Below, one piece after another: positions 19,835-28,696 of a stretch of 64,000 nt of DNA (positions are counted from its first letter, which is position 1; every line of letters starts with the position of its first letter). The stretch covers positions 86,890 through 150,889 of the forward strand of contig NZ_FYDJ01000003.1 in assembly GCF_900187425.1 (NCBI RefSeq). The letters run 5' to 3'. The notes below the pieces were generated by a model. It was not told the DNA's origin and made no database searches. It was given only the letters and a program-made list of their open reading frames with translations. The stretch comes from Pseudomonas sp. Irchel s3h14. Its GTDB lineage: Bacteria; Pseudomonadota; Gammaproteobacteria; Pseudomonadales; Pseudomonadaceae. The translations under genes and the position numbers were made by a program.

Positions 19835-20620
19835 TTACAGATTCTGCGTTACGAACGAGAGCATCTGGTCGGCGGTGGAGATCACCTTGGAGTTCATCTC
19901 GTAAGCGCGCTGAGTGGTGATCATGTTGACCATCTCTTCAACGGTGCTGACGTTCGAGGTTTCCAGGGTGTTCTGCAGCGTGGTGCCGAAACCGGCCAGA
20001 CCCGGGGTGCCGACTTGCGGCGCGCCGCTGGCAGCGGTTTCCAGGAACAGGTTGTTGCCCACAGCCTGCAGACCGGCCGGGTTAATGAAGTCGGCGGTTT
20101 GCAGGTTGCCGATCACCTGGGATGCCGGGTTGCCGGCAACGGTGATGGACACGGTGCCGTCGCGACCGACCGTGAAGGTCTGGGCATCGTTCGGGATGAC
20201 AATGGCCGGTTCCAGGGCGAAGCCGTTGGCGTTCACGATCTGACCGTTGGAGTCCAGGTGGAACGTACCGTCACGGGTGTAGGAAGTCGTGCCGTCCGGC
20301 TGCAGAATCTGGAAGAAACCGCGACCGTCGATGGCCATGTCCAACGGCTGCTCGGTGGTTTGCAGGCTGCCGGCGGTGAAGTTTTTCTGGGTGCCGACAA
20401 TGCGCACACCGGTACCCAATTGCAGACCCGACGGCAGTTCACTGTCCTGGGTCGACTGGGCGCCTGGCTGGCGTTTGATCTGGTAGAGCAAGTCCTGGAA
20501 CTCGGCGCGGTCACGTTTGAAACCCGTGGTCGACACGTTGGCCAGGTTGTTGGAAATGGTCGTCAGGTTGGTGTCCTGGGCGGACAGGCCTGTTTTGGCA
20601 ACCCATAGAGCCGGAAGCAT
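19835..20620 (-). CDS. flgG: Flagellar distal rod protein FlgG
   Basis: 261 residues, the canonical length. The N-terminus MLPALWVAKTGLSAQD with TTISNNLANVSTTGFK is the flagellar rod signature, and the C-terminus EMVNMITTQRAYEMNSKVI is the matching rod/hook helix. FlgG forms the distal rod and is exported by the flagellar type III apparatus. ATG 20620 is preceded by GAGGAGAA. It lies 45 bp after flgF. Confidence 0.96.
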   Translation of the reverse strand: MLPALWVAKTGLSAQDTNLTTISNNLANVSTTGFKRDRAEFQDLLYQIKRQPGAQSTQDSELPSGLQLGTGVRIVGTQKNFTAGSLQTTEQPLDMAIDGRGFFQILQPDGTTSYTRDGTFHLDSNGQIVNANGFALEPAIVIPNDAQTFTVGRDGTVSITVAGNPASQVIGNLQTADFINPAGLQAVGNNLFLETAASGAPQVGTPGLAGFGTTLQNTLETSNVSTVEEMVNMITTQRAYEMNSKVISTADQMLSFVTQNL

Positions 20621-20665
20621 TCGATTCTCCTCGTGCGCCTGTTTTACGGCGCGACGTTCTGATAA

Positions 20666-21406
20666 TTAGCTGATCTGCAAGACCCGAGCCATGGCCTGGT
20701 CGTCTTCTTTGGCGGTGTTCATCATCTTGATGTGCAGCTCGAACTGCTTGGCCAGGGCCAGCACCGAGGTCATCTCTTCCACGGCGTTGACGTTGCTCGA
20801 CTCAAGGAAACCGGACACCAGTTTGACGTCGGCATCGGCTTGCGCCGGCTTGCCGTCCTTGGTGTGGATCGAACCGTCCAGGCCTTTGGTCATGTTCTTG
20901 AAGTCTGGGTTGACCAGTTTGATGCGGTCGACTTCCGCCATCACGCGAGGACCTTCGCCCATCGCACGAATGCTGATGGTGCCGTCCTCGCCCACTTCGA
21001 TTTGCTGCTCGGGTGGCACGGCAATCGGCCCGCCATTACCCATCACCGGCATACCGTTGCCGGCCCGCAGCACGCCCAAGGCGTCGACGTTCAGGCTGCC
21101 GGTGCGCACGTAGCTTTCGCCGCCGTCCGGGTTCTGCACGGCGATCCAGCCATTGCCTTGCACCGCGACATCGAGGTCGCGACCGGTTTCCACCAATGCG
21201 CCAGGGGAGAAGTCGGTGGCCGGTCGTTCGGACAGGGCAAACGCACGCGCCGGAAAGCTGTCACCGAACACCGGCATCGAACGCGCCTGCTCCAGGTCTT
21301 TCTGGAAACCGTTGGTGGAGATGTTCGCCAGGTTGTTCGCATGAGCCTTCTGCGCCAGTGCATTCTGGCTGGCGCCGGTCATTGCCACATAAAGGTACTT
21401 GTCCAC
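20666..21406 (-). CDS. flgF: Flagellar proximal rod protein FlgF
   Basis: 246 residues from GTG at 21406; translation DKYLYVAMTGASQNAL then ANNLANISTNGFQKDL matches FlgF. The reading frame stays open upstream to an ATG at 21508, but those 34 residues do not look like FlgF and the GTG has a strong AGAGGAAAG ribosome-binding site, so GTG is chosen. The C-terminal helix EEMTSVLALAKQFELHIKMM is intact. It is the first gene of flgFGHIJKL here; flgBCDE is not adjacent, because phenylalanine catabolic genes lie upstream. Confidence 0.95.
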   Translation of the reverse strand: MDKYLYVAMTGASQNALAQKAHANNLANISTNGFQKDLEQARSMPVFGDSFPARAFALSERPATDFSPGALVETGRDLDVAVQGNGWIAVQNPDGGESYVRTGSLNVDALGVLRAGNGMPVMGNGGPIAVPPEQQIEVGEDGTISIRAMGEGPRVMAEVDRIKLVNPDFKNMTKGLDGSIHTKDGKPAQADADVKLVSGFLESSNVNAVEEMTSVLALAKQFELHIKMMNTAKEDDQAMARVLQIS

Positions 21407-21462
21407 ACTCTTTCCTCTGCATGCCGGACGTTTGCCGCCCACTGCTGTACTGCTGAGCCATA

Positions 21463-21479
21463 AGCAATTTGCAGACCAA
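21463..21479 (-). promoter_or_regulatory. Putative sigma-54 promoter of flgFGHIJKL
   Basis: On the minus strand the sequence TTGGTCTGCAAATTGCT matches the sigma-54 -24/-12 pattern: GG, ten bases, GC, with TTGCT at -12. It lies about 57 bases upstream of the flgF GTG. In Pseudomonas, middle flagellar operons depend on RpoN with FleQ/FleR. The match at positions -22 to -20 (TCT instead of CAC) is weak. Confidence 0.6.
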
Positions 21480-21622
21480 CTTTTTTCTGGCGGCGCAGGG
21501 CCCGGCAAACAAAGGACTTGAGGGATTCAGAGGGGATTGGAGGATTGTGTCGAAGACGAAAAACCGGCGGTGTTATGCCGCTTCACGGCAAGTGCCGACC
21601 TCTTCGGCTCAACACCGACCTC

Positions 21623-21759
21623 GTAGCAGCTGTCGAGCTTGCGAGGCTGCGTTCGGCTGCGAAGCAGTCGTGAATCCGGTGCTCGCGGTCATCCTGAAAC
21701 ACCACAGTGTCTGAATTAACGACTGCTTCGCAGCCGAACGCAGGCTCGACAGCTGCTAC
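21623..21759. repeat. Inverted GTAGCAGCTG-type intergenic repeat
   Basis: Left arm begins GTAGCAGCTGTCGAGC at 21623 and right arm ends GCTCGACAGCTGCTAC at 21759. The inner parts GTTCGGCTGCGAAGCAGTCGT and its complement pair as well; the left arm has about eight extra bases. The same element recurs at 39520 and 55268. It lies between phhR and flgF and could form a large cruciform or transcript hairpin. Confidence 0.85.
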
Positions 21760-21765
21760 AGGGAC

Positions 21766-23331
21766 CTATGCGCTGCCGTGTTCTTTACCAACTTCGTACT
21801 CACGCAATTTATTGGCAATGGTCGTATGCGAAACCCCCAGCCGCTTGCCCAGTTGGCGACTGCTCGGATGCTCGGAATACAAGCGTTCAAGCACCGCTTT
21901 CTCGAAACGCCCGACAATCTCGTCCAGCCCGCCCTCGAGCGAGAAATCGCCAAGCGGCTGACGCACGCCGTAGTCCGGCAGGCGAATATGTTCGGCCTTG
22001 ACGGTCCCGCCCTCGCACAAGGAAACCGCCTGGAACAACACGTTCTCCAATTGCCGAACATTGCCCGGCCAGTGGTAATGACTGAGCCGCTCCATCGCCG
22101 CCGGCGCCAGTTTTGGCAGCGGGCAACCGATCTGCCGACTGGCCTGATCGAGGAAGTGTTCCACCAGCGGCGTCAGACCATCGAGGCATTCGCGCAGTGG
22201 CGGGATGTGCAGCGAAAGCACGTTCAAGCGGTGATACAAATCCTGGCGAAATTCACCCCGCGCGCACAACTCGGACAGGTCGACCTGCGTCGCGCAGATC
22301 ACCCGCACATCCAGATAAACCTCTTCATCACTGCCCACACGACGGAAGCAACCGTCCTGCAGGAAACGCAGCAATTTCACCTGCAAACGCGGGCTCATTT
22401 CCCCGACACCATCGAGAAACAGCGTACCGCCCGCCGTCAGTTCCAGCAGCCCGAGTTTGCCTTCGGCCCGCGCCCCTTCGAAAGCGCCGGGACCGTAACC
22501 GAACAGCTCCGTCTCAGCCATGGATTCCGGCAGACCGGCGCAGTTGAGCGCCATCAACGGCGACTGCCCCCGCGGACTCGCCAGGTGGCAGGCGCGCGCC
22601 AACAACTCTTTACCGGTGCCGGTTTCACCTTCTATTAATAGCGGCGCATCCAGCGGCGCCATGCGTCGAGCTTCGCGTACCACCGCGGCCATCACCTTCG
22701 AGCTTTGGAAAATGCTGTCAAAACCGCGCAGCTCCTGCTTGCGCACGTTATAGATGCGTTCGCCGACCCGGTCGGCGCGGTGCAGCGTGAGAACCGCGCC
22801 GGCCATGGCTTCGCTGTCGTCATGCTCCGATTGCAGTGGCGCGATGTCGGCGAGAAACACGTCGCCCTTCACCTTCACCCGCAACCCGTTGATCCGCGAC
22901 TTGTTGGCGCGCACCAATTCTGGCAAGTCGAAATCCTCGGCGTAACGCGACAGCGGAATCCCCGGCACCTCATCCACCCGCACGCCGAGCAACTGCGCCG
23001 CCGCGCGGTTGGCCGCGACGATCGAGCCGCCCATGTCGATCGACAGCACCGGAAACTCCAGGGCGCCGAGCAACGCATTGAGTTCCATGTGCCGACGCTC
23101 GCTGGGCATCAGCCCTACGCGCTTGACGCCGAAGACCCCGGCAATCGATTCGAATTTCGGACGCAATGCCTGAAACTGAATGTTGATCAGGTTCGGGCAA
23201 TGCAGGTAGATGGCATTGCCTTGCTCACCGCCGACCTCGCCGCGAGCGACGTTGATCCCGTACTCCACCAGCAGGTTGAGAATGTCGCGCAGGATACCGA
23301 TGCGGTTCTGGCAGTGGACTTTGATACGCAT
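21766..23331 (-). CDS. phhR: TyrR/PhhR-family activator of aromatic amino acid catabolism
   Basis: 521 residues. ACT domain at 1-75 (IKVHCQNRIGILRDILNLL), PAS at about 85-145 (VLSIDMGGSIVAANRAAAQLL), AAA+ domain at about 205-430 with Walker A GETGTGKE (235-242), and a C-terminal HTH (SSRQLGKRLGVSHTTIANKL). The sigma-54 contact loop GAFTGA is GAFEGA (282-287), as is usual in the TyrR branch, which can act with sigma-70. The ACT and PAS parts should sense phenylalanine or tyrosine. It is divergent from phhA, 280 bp apart, with a TyrR-like box between, so it very likely activates phhABC. Confidence 0.93.
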   Translation of the reverse strand: MRIKVHCQNRIGILRDILNLLVEYGINVARGEVGGEQGNAIYLHCPNLINIQFQALRPKFESIAGVFGVKRVGLMPSERRHMELNALLGALEFPVLSIDMGGSIVAANRAAAQLLGVRVDEVPGIPLSRYAEDFDLPELVRANKSRINGLRVKVKGDVFLADIAPLQSEHDDSEAMAGAVLTLHRADRVGERIYNVRKQELRGFDSIFQSSKVMAAVVREARRMAPLDAPLLIEGETGTGKELLARACHLASPRGQSPLMALNCAGLPESMAETELFGYGPGAFEGARAEGKLGLLELTAGGTLFLDGVGEMSPRLQVKLLRFLQDGCFRRVGSDEEVYLDVRVICATQVDLSELCARGEFRQDLYHRLNVLSLHIPPLRECLDGLTPLVEHFLDQASRQIGCPLPKLAPAAMERLSHYHWPGNVRQLENVLFQAVSLCEGGTVKAEHIRLPDYGVRQPLGDFSLEGGLDEIVGRFEKAVLERLYSEHPSSRQLGKRLGVSHTTIANKLREYEVGKEHGSA

Positions 23332-23472
23332 ATAAAGGCCCGAAACAGGAGAGATCGAGGGCCTGAGCCAGGAATTTTCTGCACAGGCGCCAACTTAGTC
23401 GTCAAGATTATGTGACACCTGCACACCATTTCAAACCCGGAAATCTCAATCCCTGCGCCATAGCGGCTGATC

Positions 23473-23490
23473 CGTAACGAAAACTTTACG
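23473..23490. promoter_or_regulatory. PhhR/TyrR-box-like operator
   Basis: CGTAAC-N6-TTTACG matches nine of twelve positions of the TyrR box TGTAAA-N6-TTTACA. It lies 122 bases before the phhA ATG and 142 before phhR, the right place for the activator to bind. Inferred from motif and position only. Confidence 0.55.
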
Positions 23491-23611
23491 AAAATCGACG
23501 AATTTTCCTACGCACGACGCGACTCGCGTGCTGCAACACTGCATTTCTTGAGGTATTTCTAGGTCCATAGCAGGACATAACAAGAACGAAATCCCCTAGC
23601 AGGAGAGCAGC

Positions 23612-24397
23612 ATGAAGCAGACGCAATACGTGGCTCGCGAGCCCGATGCGCAAGGTTTTATCGACTACCCCGCCGAAGAACACGCGGTGTGGAACACGCT
23701 GATTACTCGCCAACTGAAAGTGATCGAGGGTCGTGCGTGCCAGGAATACCTGGACGGTATCGAAAAACTCGGCCTGCCCCACGACCGCATTCCGCAACTC
23801 GGTGAGATCAACAAGGTCCTCGGTGAAACCACCGGCTGGCAGGTCGCCCGGGTACCCGCACTGATCCCCTTCCAGACCTTTTTCGAATTGCTCGCCAACA
23901 AGCAGTTCCCGGTGGCGACGTTTATTCGTACCCGCGAAGAGCTGGATTACCTGCAAGAGCCGGACATTTTCCACGAGATCTTTGGCCACTGCCCGCTGCT
24001 GACCAACCCTTGGTTCGCCGAATTCACCCACACCTACGGCAAACTCGGCCTACAGGCTTCCAAGGAAGAACGCGTGTACCTCGCGCGCTTGTACTGGATG
24101 ACCATCGAGTTCGGCATGGTCGATACACCAAAAGGCCTGCGCATCTACGGCGGCGGCATTCTCTCCTCGCCGAAAGAAACCGTTTATTGCCTGTCGGACG
24201 AACCTGAGCATCAGGCCTTCGATCCGCTGGAATGCATGCGCACGCCGTACCGCATCGACATCCTGCAACCGCTGTACTTTGTCCTGCCGAACCTCAAGCG
24301 CCTGTTCGACCTCGCCCACGAAGACATCATGGGCATGGTCAAGCAAGGCATGCAGCTGGGCTTGCGCACACCAAAATTTCCGCCAAAGGCTGCGTGA
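23612..24397 (+). CDS. phhA: Phenylalanine-4-hydroxylase
   Basis: 261 residues, the bacterial monomeric form. It converts phenylalanine to tyrosine using tetrahydropterin, iron and oxygen. The iron ligands are H121 and H126 in PDIFHEIFGHCPLL and E166 in YWMTIEFGMV. The regulatory ACT domain of mammalian enzymes is absent, as usual in bacteria. ATG 23612 follows AGGAG. The pterin dehydratase gene lies 103 bp downstream and the aminotransferase next, giving a complete route from phenylalanine to 4-hydroxyphenylpyruvate. Confidence 0.97.
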   Translation: MKQTQYVAREPDAQGFIDYPAEEHAVWNTLITRQLKVIEGRACQEYLDGIEKLGLPHDRIPQLGEINKVLGETTGWQVARVPALIPFQTFFELLANKQFPVATFIRTREELDYLQEPDIFHEIFGHCPLLTNPWFAEFTHTYGKLGLQASKEERVYLARLYWMTIEFGMVDTPKGLRIYGGGILSSPKETVYCLSDEPEHQAFDPLECMRTPYRIDILQPLYFVLPNLKRLFDLAHEDIMGMVKQGMQLGLRTPKFPPKAA

Positions 24398-24500
24398 TCC
24401 GCAGCTTTTAGAATCAAGTGAGCCTGTCAGGAACCGACGCTTTGGTTTAGCGTGGTGAATTGACGGCCGAATTCCAATAATTCGATTTCAGGAACCCATC

Positions 24501-24857
24501 ATGTCCACATTGAACCAAGCCCATTGCGAAGCCTGCCGCGCCGATGCCCCTCAGGTCAGCGACGAAGAACTGCCGGTACTGATCAAGCAGATTCCTGACT
24601 GGAACATTGAAGTGCGCGACAGCGTGATGCAGCTGGAAAAAGTTTTCCTGTTCAAGAACTTCAAGCACGCGCTGGCGTTCACCAACGCCGTCGGTGAAAT
24701 CTCCGAGGCTGAAGGTCACCACCCAGGCCTGCTGACCGAGTGGGGCAAAGTCACCGTGACCTGGTGGAGCCACTCCATCAAGGGCCTGCATCGTAACGAC
24801 TTCATCATGGCCGCGCGCACTGACGAAGTGGCCAAGGACGCCGAGGGCCGCAAATAA
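24501..24857 (+). CDS. phhB: Pterin-4a-carbinolamine dehydratase
   Basis: 118 residues; dehydrates the 4a-carbinolamine released by PhhA so the pterin cofactor can be recycled. The signature [19 protein letters not shown] and [19 protein letters not shown] are the conserved PCD motifs with the catalytic histidines. The stop TAA shares its last A with the ATG of the next gene, so translation is coupled. Confidence 0.96.
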   Translation: MSTLNQAHCEACRADAPQVSDEELPVLIKQIPDWNIEVRDSVMQLEKVFLFKNFKHALAFTNAVGEISEAEGHHPGLLTEWGKVTVTWWSHSIKGLHRNDFIMAARTDEVAKDAEGRK

Positions 24858-26050
24858 TGCATTTCGACGCCATCGGTCGAGTACCCGGCGACCCGATTCT
24901 CGGCCTGATGGAGGCCTATGCGCAGGACCCCAACCCGCGCAAATTCGACCTCGGCGTGGGTGTCTATAAAGATGCCCAGGGCCTGACACCGATTCCCCAG
25001 TCCGTGAAGCTCGCCGAGCAGCGTCTGGTGGATCGTCAGACCACCAAGACCTACATCGGTGGTCACGGTGAACCGGCGTTCGGCAAGGCCATCGTTGAAT
25101 TGGTGCTGGGTGCCGATTCGCCGCTGATCGCCGAACAACGGGCCGGCGCAACGCAAACGCCGGGCGGCACTGGCGCGCTGCGCTTGAGTGCCGACTTCAT
25201 CGCCCAATGCCTTCCGGGCCGTGGCGTGTGGCTGAGCAATCCGACCTGGCCAATCCACGAAACCATTTTCGCGGCGGCCGGGGTCAAGGTCAGTCATTAC
25301 CCGTACGTCGGCAGCGATAACCGCCTCGACGTCGAAGCGATGCTCGCGGTACTCAATGAAGCGCCGAAGGGTGATGTGGTGCTGCTGCACGCCTGCTGCC
25401 ACAACCCGACCGGGTTCGATCTGTCCCATGACGATTGGTACCGGGTGCTGGACGTGGTGCGCAGTCGCGATTTGGTGCCACTGATCGACTTCGCCTACCA
25501 AGGCTTCGGCGATGGCCTGGAACAGGACGCCTGGTCGACCCGGTTGTTCGCTGCCGCGTTGCCGGAAGTGCTGATCACCAGTTCCTGCTCGAAGAACTTC
25601 GGTCTGTACCGCGACCGCACCGGCGCGCTGATTGTCTGCGCGAAAACCGCTGACAAGCTGGTGGACATCCGCAGCCAACTGGCCAACATCGCCCGCAACC
25701 TGTGGTCGACACCGCCGGATCACGGCGCGGCTGTGGTGGCGACGATCCTCGGTGATCCAGAGCTGAAAAGCCTCTGGGCCGACGAAGTGGAAGCCATGCG
25801 TTTGCGTATCGCCCAACTGCGCAGCGGTTTGGTCGAAGCGCTTGAACCTCATGGTTTGCGCGAGCGCTTTGCGCACATCGGCGTGCAGCGCGGGATGTTT
25901 TCCTACACCGGTTTGACGCCGGATCAGGTCAAACAACTGCGTGATCATCACAGCGTTTACATGGTCAACTCAGGCCGGGCCAACGTGGCCGGGATTGATG
26001 CGACGCGTCTGGATCTGCTGGCTGAGGCCATTGCCAAGGTTTGCAAATAA
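24857..26050 (+). CDS. phhC: Aromatic amino acid aminotransferase
   Basis: 397 residues, a class I PLP aminotransferase of the aspartate/tyrosine type that converts tyrosine to 4-hydroxyphenylpyruvate and phenylalanine to phenylpyruvate. The PLP lysine is in ITSSCSKNFGLYRDR; other conserved elements are ACCHNPTGFD and the substrate arginine in YMVNSGRANVAGI. Overlaps phhB by one base (TAATG). Equivalent genes are called tyrB or phhC in pseudomonads. The phh operon seems to end here; the next feature is a repeat element. Confidence 0.93.
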   Translation: MHFDAIGRVPGDPILGLMEAYAQDPNPRKFDLGVGVYKDAQGLTPIPQSVKLAEQRLVDRQTTKTYIGGHGEPAFGKAIVELVLGADSPLIAEQRAGATQTPGGTGALRLSADFIAQCLPGRGVWLSNPTWPIHETIFAAAGVKVSHYPYVGSDNRLDVEAMLAVLNEAPKGDVVLLHACCHNPTGFDLSHDDWYRVLDVVRSRDLVPLIDFAYQGFGDGLEQDAWSTRLFAAALPEVLITSSCSKNFGLYRDRTGALIVCAKTADKLVDIRSQLANIARNLWSTPPDHGAAVVATILGDPELKSLWADEVEAMRLRIAQLRSGLVEALEPHGLRERFAHIGVQRGMFSYTGLTPDQVKQLRDHHSVYMVNSGRANVAGIDATRLDLLAEAIAKVCK

Positions 26051-26070
26051 CCCCCGCCTTACGCTGAACG

Positions 26071-26172
26071 TTCCCACGCTCTGCGTGGGAATGCAGCCCG
26101 GGACGCTCCGCGTCCCTTCCAGAGCCGAACGCGGAGCGTCCGTTGAGGCATTCCCACGCAGAGCGTGGGAAC
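26071..26172. repeat. Palindromic repeat GTTCCCACGCTCTGCGTGGGAA family
   Basis: Begins GTTCCCACGCTCTGCGTGGGAA-like at 26071 and ends with its reverse complement at 26172; inside are nested palindromes with GGACGCTCCGCGTCC. A fragment (CTCTGCGTGGGAACGATC) also occurs near 33966. It sits after the aminotransferase gene and may act as a transcript-end hairpin. Confidence 0.8.
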
Positions 26173-26332
26173 GATCATCTGCGTCACTGCTGCAGACCTG
26201 TCTAGACAATCCCATCCGTCGCAACAATTGGATATAAAAGTCTGTTTGTCATTTCTTCTGCTGTATCCTCCCCAAGCTTTTTAAAAGCGCGGATCTACCA
26301 GATCTATCAACAGACTTTGCGAGGAGCGCGAT

Positions 26333-26464
26333 ATGCACGAGATACCTAATCTCCCCTTCCCAAGCCTGCACGAAACTGAGCAGACGCCCACGCAACAAGC
26401 CGGTGCCCAACAGCCCGAGCCAAAAGAAGCCACTGAACGCCGCAAGGCCGACAGCGAAGACTGA
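26333..26464 (+). CDS. Small protein of 43 residues, unknown function
   Basis: Starts MHEIPNLPFPSLHE and ends ERRKADSED. It is rich in Pro, Glu and Gln and strongly hydrophilic, with no membrane segment or known motif; probably disordered. A good ribosome-binding site (GAGGAG, seven bases before ATG) supports translation, and a 13-bp hairpin follows 20 bases after the stop. I do not recognise a function. Confidence 0.6.
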   Translation: MHEIPNLPFPSLHETEQTPTQQAGAQQPEPKEATERRKADSED

Positions 26465-26484
26465 TTCACCTGCAATGCCAGACC

Positions 26485-26516
26485 GTGTGGAAAGCGCTAA
26501 CATGCGCTTTCCACAC
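26485..26516. terminator. Strong hairpin after the 43-residue gene
   Basis: Perfect 13-bp stem GTGTGGAAAGCGC with loop TAACAT. There is no T-run on either side, so it may stabilise the 3' end or terminate weakly. Confidence 0.5.
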
Positions 26517-26539
26517 CGCCTGAACCCTTGAGCCCCACC

Positions 26540-26737
26540 ATGACCGACGACTTCACCCCTCCTTTTGATGAAGAGCTGCAGGCCAGCGTTCTGATCGGCA
26601 CCACCGAGAAGATGATCGAGATCTGGAATCGCCTTTCCCCCGAGAAACGCGCCGCGCTGCTCGCCCGTTTCGGCAGCGAAGAAAACGCCTTGGCCGCCCT
26701 GGTCACCACGCACCTGGTCGCTCCCGCCAAACCCTGA
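26540..26737 (+). CDS. Small acidic helical protein, unknown function
   Basis: 65 residues from ATG 26540 (MTDDFTPPFDEELQ, then TEKMIEIWNRLSPEKRAALLARFG). A TTG 12 bases upstream extends the frame but is a less likely start. Predicted mainly helical and cytoplasmic. No catalytic motif seen. It lies between the 43-residue gene and the MFS gene with short gaps. Confidence 0.6.
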   Translation: MTDDFTPPFDEELQASVLIGTTEKMIEIWNRLSPEKRAALLARFGSEENALAALVTTHLVAPAKP

Positions 26738-26842
26738 TTCATCCCCGCCCGGCAAATAGTTTTACTTTTTCCACGACCCGTAGCCGCTCGCGCCGCTATC
26801 ATAAGCAGCCTATCTATCCTGCTTTCCCGTGGATCTTTACCC

Positions 26843-28057
26843 ATGTCTGAAAACCAGCGCCCCCTGGCGGTCACGCTGCAAGTCGTTTCCATCGTCCTGT
26901 TCACCTTCATCGGCTACCTGAATATCGGCATTCCCCTGGCCGTGTTGCCGGGCTACGTCCACAGCGATCTGGGTTTCGGCGCGATCATTGCCGGCTTGGT
27001 GATCAGCGTGCAATACCTGGCCACCCTGCTCAGCCGTCCGTATGCCGGGAAAATCATCGACAACAAGGGCAGCAAACTCGCCGTGATGTACGGCCTCGCC
27101 GGCTGCGGTTTGAGCGGCGTGTTCATGCTGATTTCGGCCTGGACCCAGAGCCTGCCGACCTTGAGCCTGATCAGCCTGTTGATCGGCCGTCTGGTGCTCG
27201 GCAGCGCGGAAAGCCTGGTGGGTTCCGGTTCGATCGGCTGGGGCATCGGCCGGGTCGGCGCGGCGAATACCGCCAAGGTCATTTCCTGGAACGGCATCGC
27301 CAGTTATGGCGCACTGGCGGTCGGCGCACCGCTGGGCGTGCTGCTGGTGAATCAGCTGGGCTTGTGGAGCATGGGCGTGAGCATCGTGTTGCTGGGCGTC
27401 CTCGGTCTGGTGCTGGCCTGGCCGAAAACCGCCGCACCGATTGTGGTCGGCGAGCGTTTGCCGTTCATGCATGTGCTCGGTCGGGTGCTGCCGCACGGTT
27501 GCGGTCTGGCGCTGGGCTCCATCGGTTTCGGCACTATCGCGACTTTCATCACGTTGTATTACGCCACGCAGCATTGGGACAACGCGGTGCTGTGCTTGAG
27601 CCTGTTCGGTGCCAGCTTCATCGGTGCGCGGCTGCTGTTCGGCAACCTGATCAACCGCCTCGGCGGCTTTCGCGTGGCGATTGCCTGCCTGTCGGTGGAA
27701 ACACTGGGGCTGTTGCTGCTGTGGCTGGCGCCGGACGCTCATTGGGCATTGGCCGGTGCGGCGCTGAGCGGGTTCGGTTTCTCGCTGGTGTTTCCGGCAC
27801 TGGGCGTGGAAGCGGTCAACCTGGTGCCGGCCTCCAGTCGTGGCGCGGCAGTCGGGGCTTATTCGTTGTTCATCGATTTGTCGCTGGGGATTACCGGGCC
27901 ACTCGCGGGTGCGGTTGCCGCCGGATTCGGCTTTGCCTCGATTTTCCTGTTCGCCGCGATTGCCGCGTTGAGCGGTTTGGCACTGAGCGTTTACCTGTAC
28001 CGGCAGGCGCCGAAGCACCTCAATGAAAAGTACCGGGAAGAACGCCAAGCCCGCTAA
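26843..28057 (+). CDS. Major facilitator superfamily transporter (YhhS/YfcJ-like)
   Basis: 404 residues with about 12 hydrophobic membrane segments. The loop 2-3 MFS motif appears as [19 protein letters not shown], and [19 protein letters not shown] matches the motif in helix 5 typical of the YhhS/YfcJ group of exporters. The substrate is unknown; relatives include arabinose-type and drug efflux proteins. Its 3' end overlaps the convergent arfB gene by four bases. Confidence 0.85.
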   Translation: MSENQRPLAVTLQVVSIVLFTFIGYLNIGIPLAVLPGYVHSDLGFGAIIAGLVISVQYLATLLSRPYAGKIIDNKGSKLAVMYGLAGCGLSGVFMLISAWTQSLPTLSLISLLIGRLVLGSAESLVGSGSIGWGIGRVGAANTAKVISWNGIASYGALAVGAPLGVLLVNQLGLWSMGVSIVLLGVLGLVLAWPKTAAPIVVGERLPFMHVLGRVLPHGCGLALGSIGFGTIATFITLYYATQHWDNAVLCLSLFGASFIGARLLFGNLINRLGGFRVAIACLSVETLGLLLLWLAPDAHWALAGAALSGFGFSLVFPALGVEAVNLVPASSRGAAVGAYSLFIDLSLGITGPLAGAVAAGFGFASIFLFAAIAALSGLALSVYLYRQAPKHLNEKYREERQAR

Positions 28058-28467
28058 AAATCGACCTTGCCACGCCCGGCCTTGATGCTGCCGCGTTTGG
28101 TCTTGGATTCGAGCCGACGCTTCTTCGAACCGAGGGTCGGTTTGGTCGGACGACGTTTCTTTTCGACCTTGGTGGCACTGAGGATCAACTCGGTCAGCCG
28201 CTCCAGCGCATCCGCGCGATTGGCTTCCTGCGTGCGGTATTGCTGGGCCTTGATGATCAACACCCCTTCGCTGGTGATGCGACTGTCGCGCAGCGCCAGC
28301 AGCCGTTCCTTGTAGAACTCGGGCAAGGACGAGGCCGGAATGTCGAAACGCAAGTGCACCGCGCTGGAGACCTTGTTGACGTTCTGCCCACCGGCGCCCT
28401 GGGCACGGATGGCGGTCAACTCGATCTCGGCATCCGGCAGATGCACGTTGTTGGATATCACCAGCAT
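28054..28467 (-). CDS. arfB: Alternative ribosome-rescue factor ArfB (peptidyl-tRNA hydrolase)
   Basis: 137 residues; rescues ribosomes stalled without a stop codon. The catalytic GGQ is in [20 protein letters not shown]. The C-terminal tail from about 100 on is very basic ([22 protein letters not shown]), and in the family this tail enters the empty mRNA channel. Length fits YaeJ/ArfB rather than RF1/RF2. Confidence 0.95.
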   Translation of the reverse strand: MLVISNNVHLPDAEIELTAIRAQGAGGQNVNKVSSAVHLRFDIPASSLPEFYKERLLALRDSRITSEGVLIIKAQQYRTQEANRADALERLTELILSATKVEKKRRPTKPTLGSKKRRLESKTKRGSIKAGRGKVDF

Positions 28468-28530
28468 GGAAAAGCGTCCGGATTCAGGGCGCTCAGGATA
28501 CCGCGAATCAGATACTCAGCACGTCAAAGA

Positions 28531-28630
28531 TCCCCTGTGGGAGCGGGCTTGCTCGCGAAAGCGGTGCATCAGGCAATGTTGATGTCGACTGACGCACCGC
28601 TTTCGCGAGCAAGCCCGCTCCCACAGGGGA
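28531..28630. repeat. REPIN (inverted REP pair)
   Basis: TGTGGGAGCGGGCTTGCTCG and its complement in inverted order about 50 bases apart, with GCGAAAGCGGTG and CACCGCTTTCGC extending the arms. REPINs are non-autonomous elements moved by RAYT transposases in fluorescent pseudomonads; no RAYT is in this window. Confidence 0.9.
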
Positions 28631-28651
28631 TTTGTGTAGATCCCGAAAACT

Positions 28652-28678
28652 ACAAACCCGGCACATGGCCGGGTTTGT
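28652..28678 (-). terminator. Terminator downstream of aroP
   Basis: Perfect 11-bp stem ACAAACCCGGC with a five-base loop, followed on the minus strand by AGTTTTCG. It lies 18 bases after the aroP stop. Confidence 0.75.
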
Positions 28679-28696
28679 TGTTTCTGCGCTTTGCAC

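Noticed and set aside
17992..19920. 642-codon plus-strand frame over flgI and flgH
   Set aside because: Fully antisense to two certain flagellar genes, no ribosome-binding site or family features.
21407..21508. Extended N-terminus of FlgF starting at ATG 21508
   Set aside because: The added 34 residues do not resemble FlgF and include the sigma-54 promoter; the GTG at 21406 has a strong ribosome-binding site.
23332..23611. Sigma-54 promoter for phhA
   Set aside because: No GG-N10-GC match with acceptable flanks was found on the plus strand in this interval.
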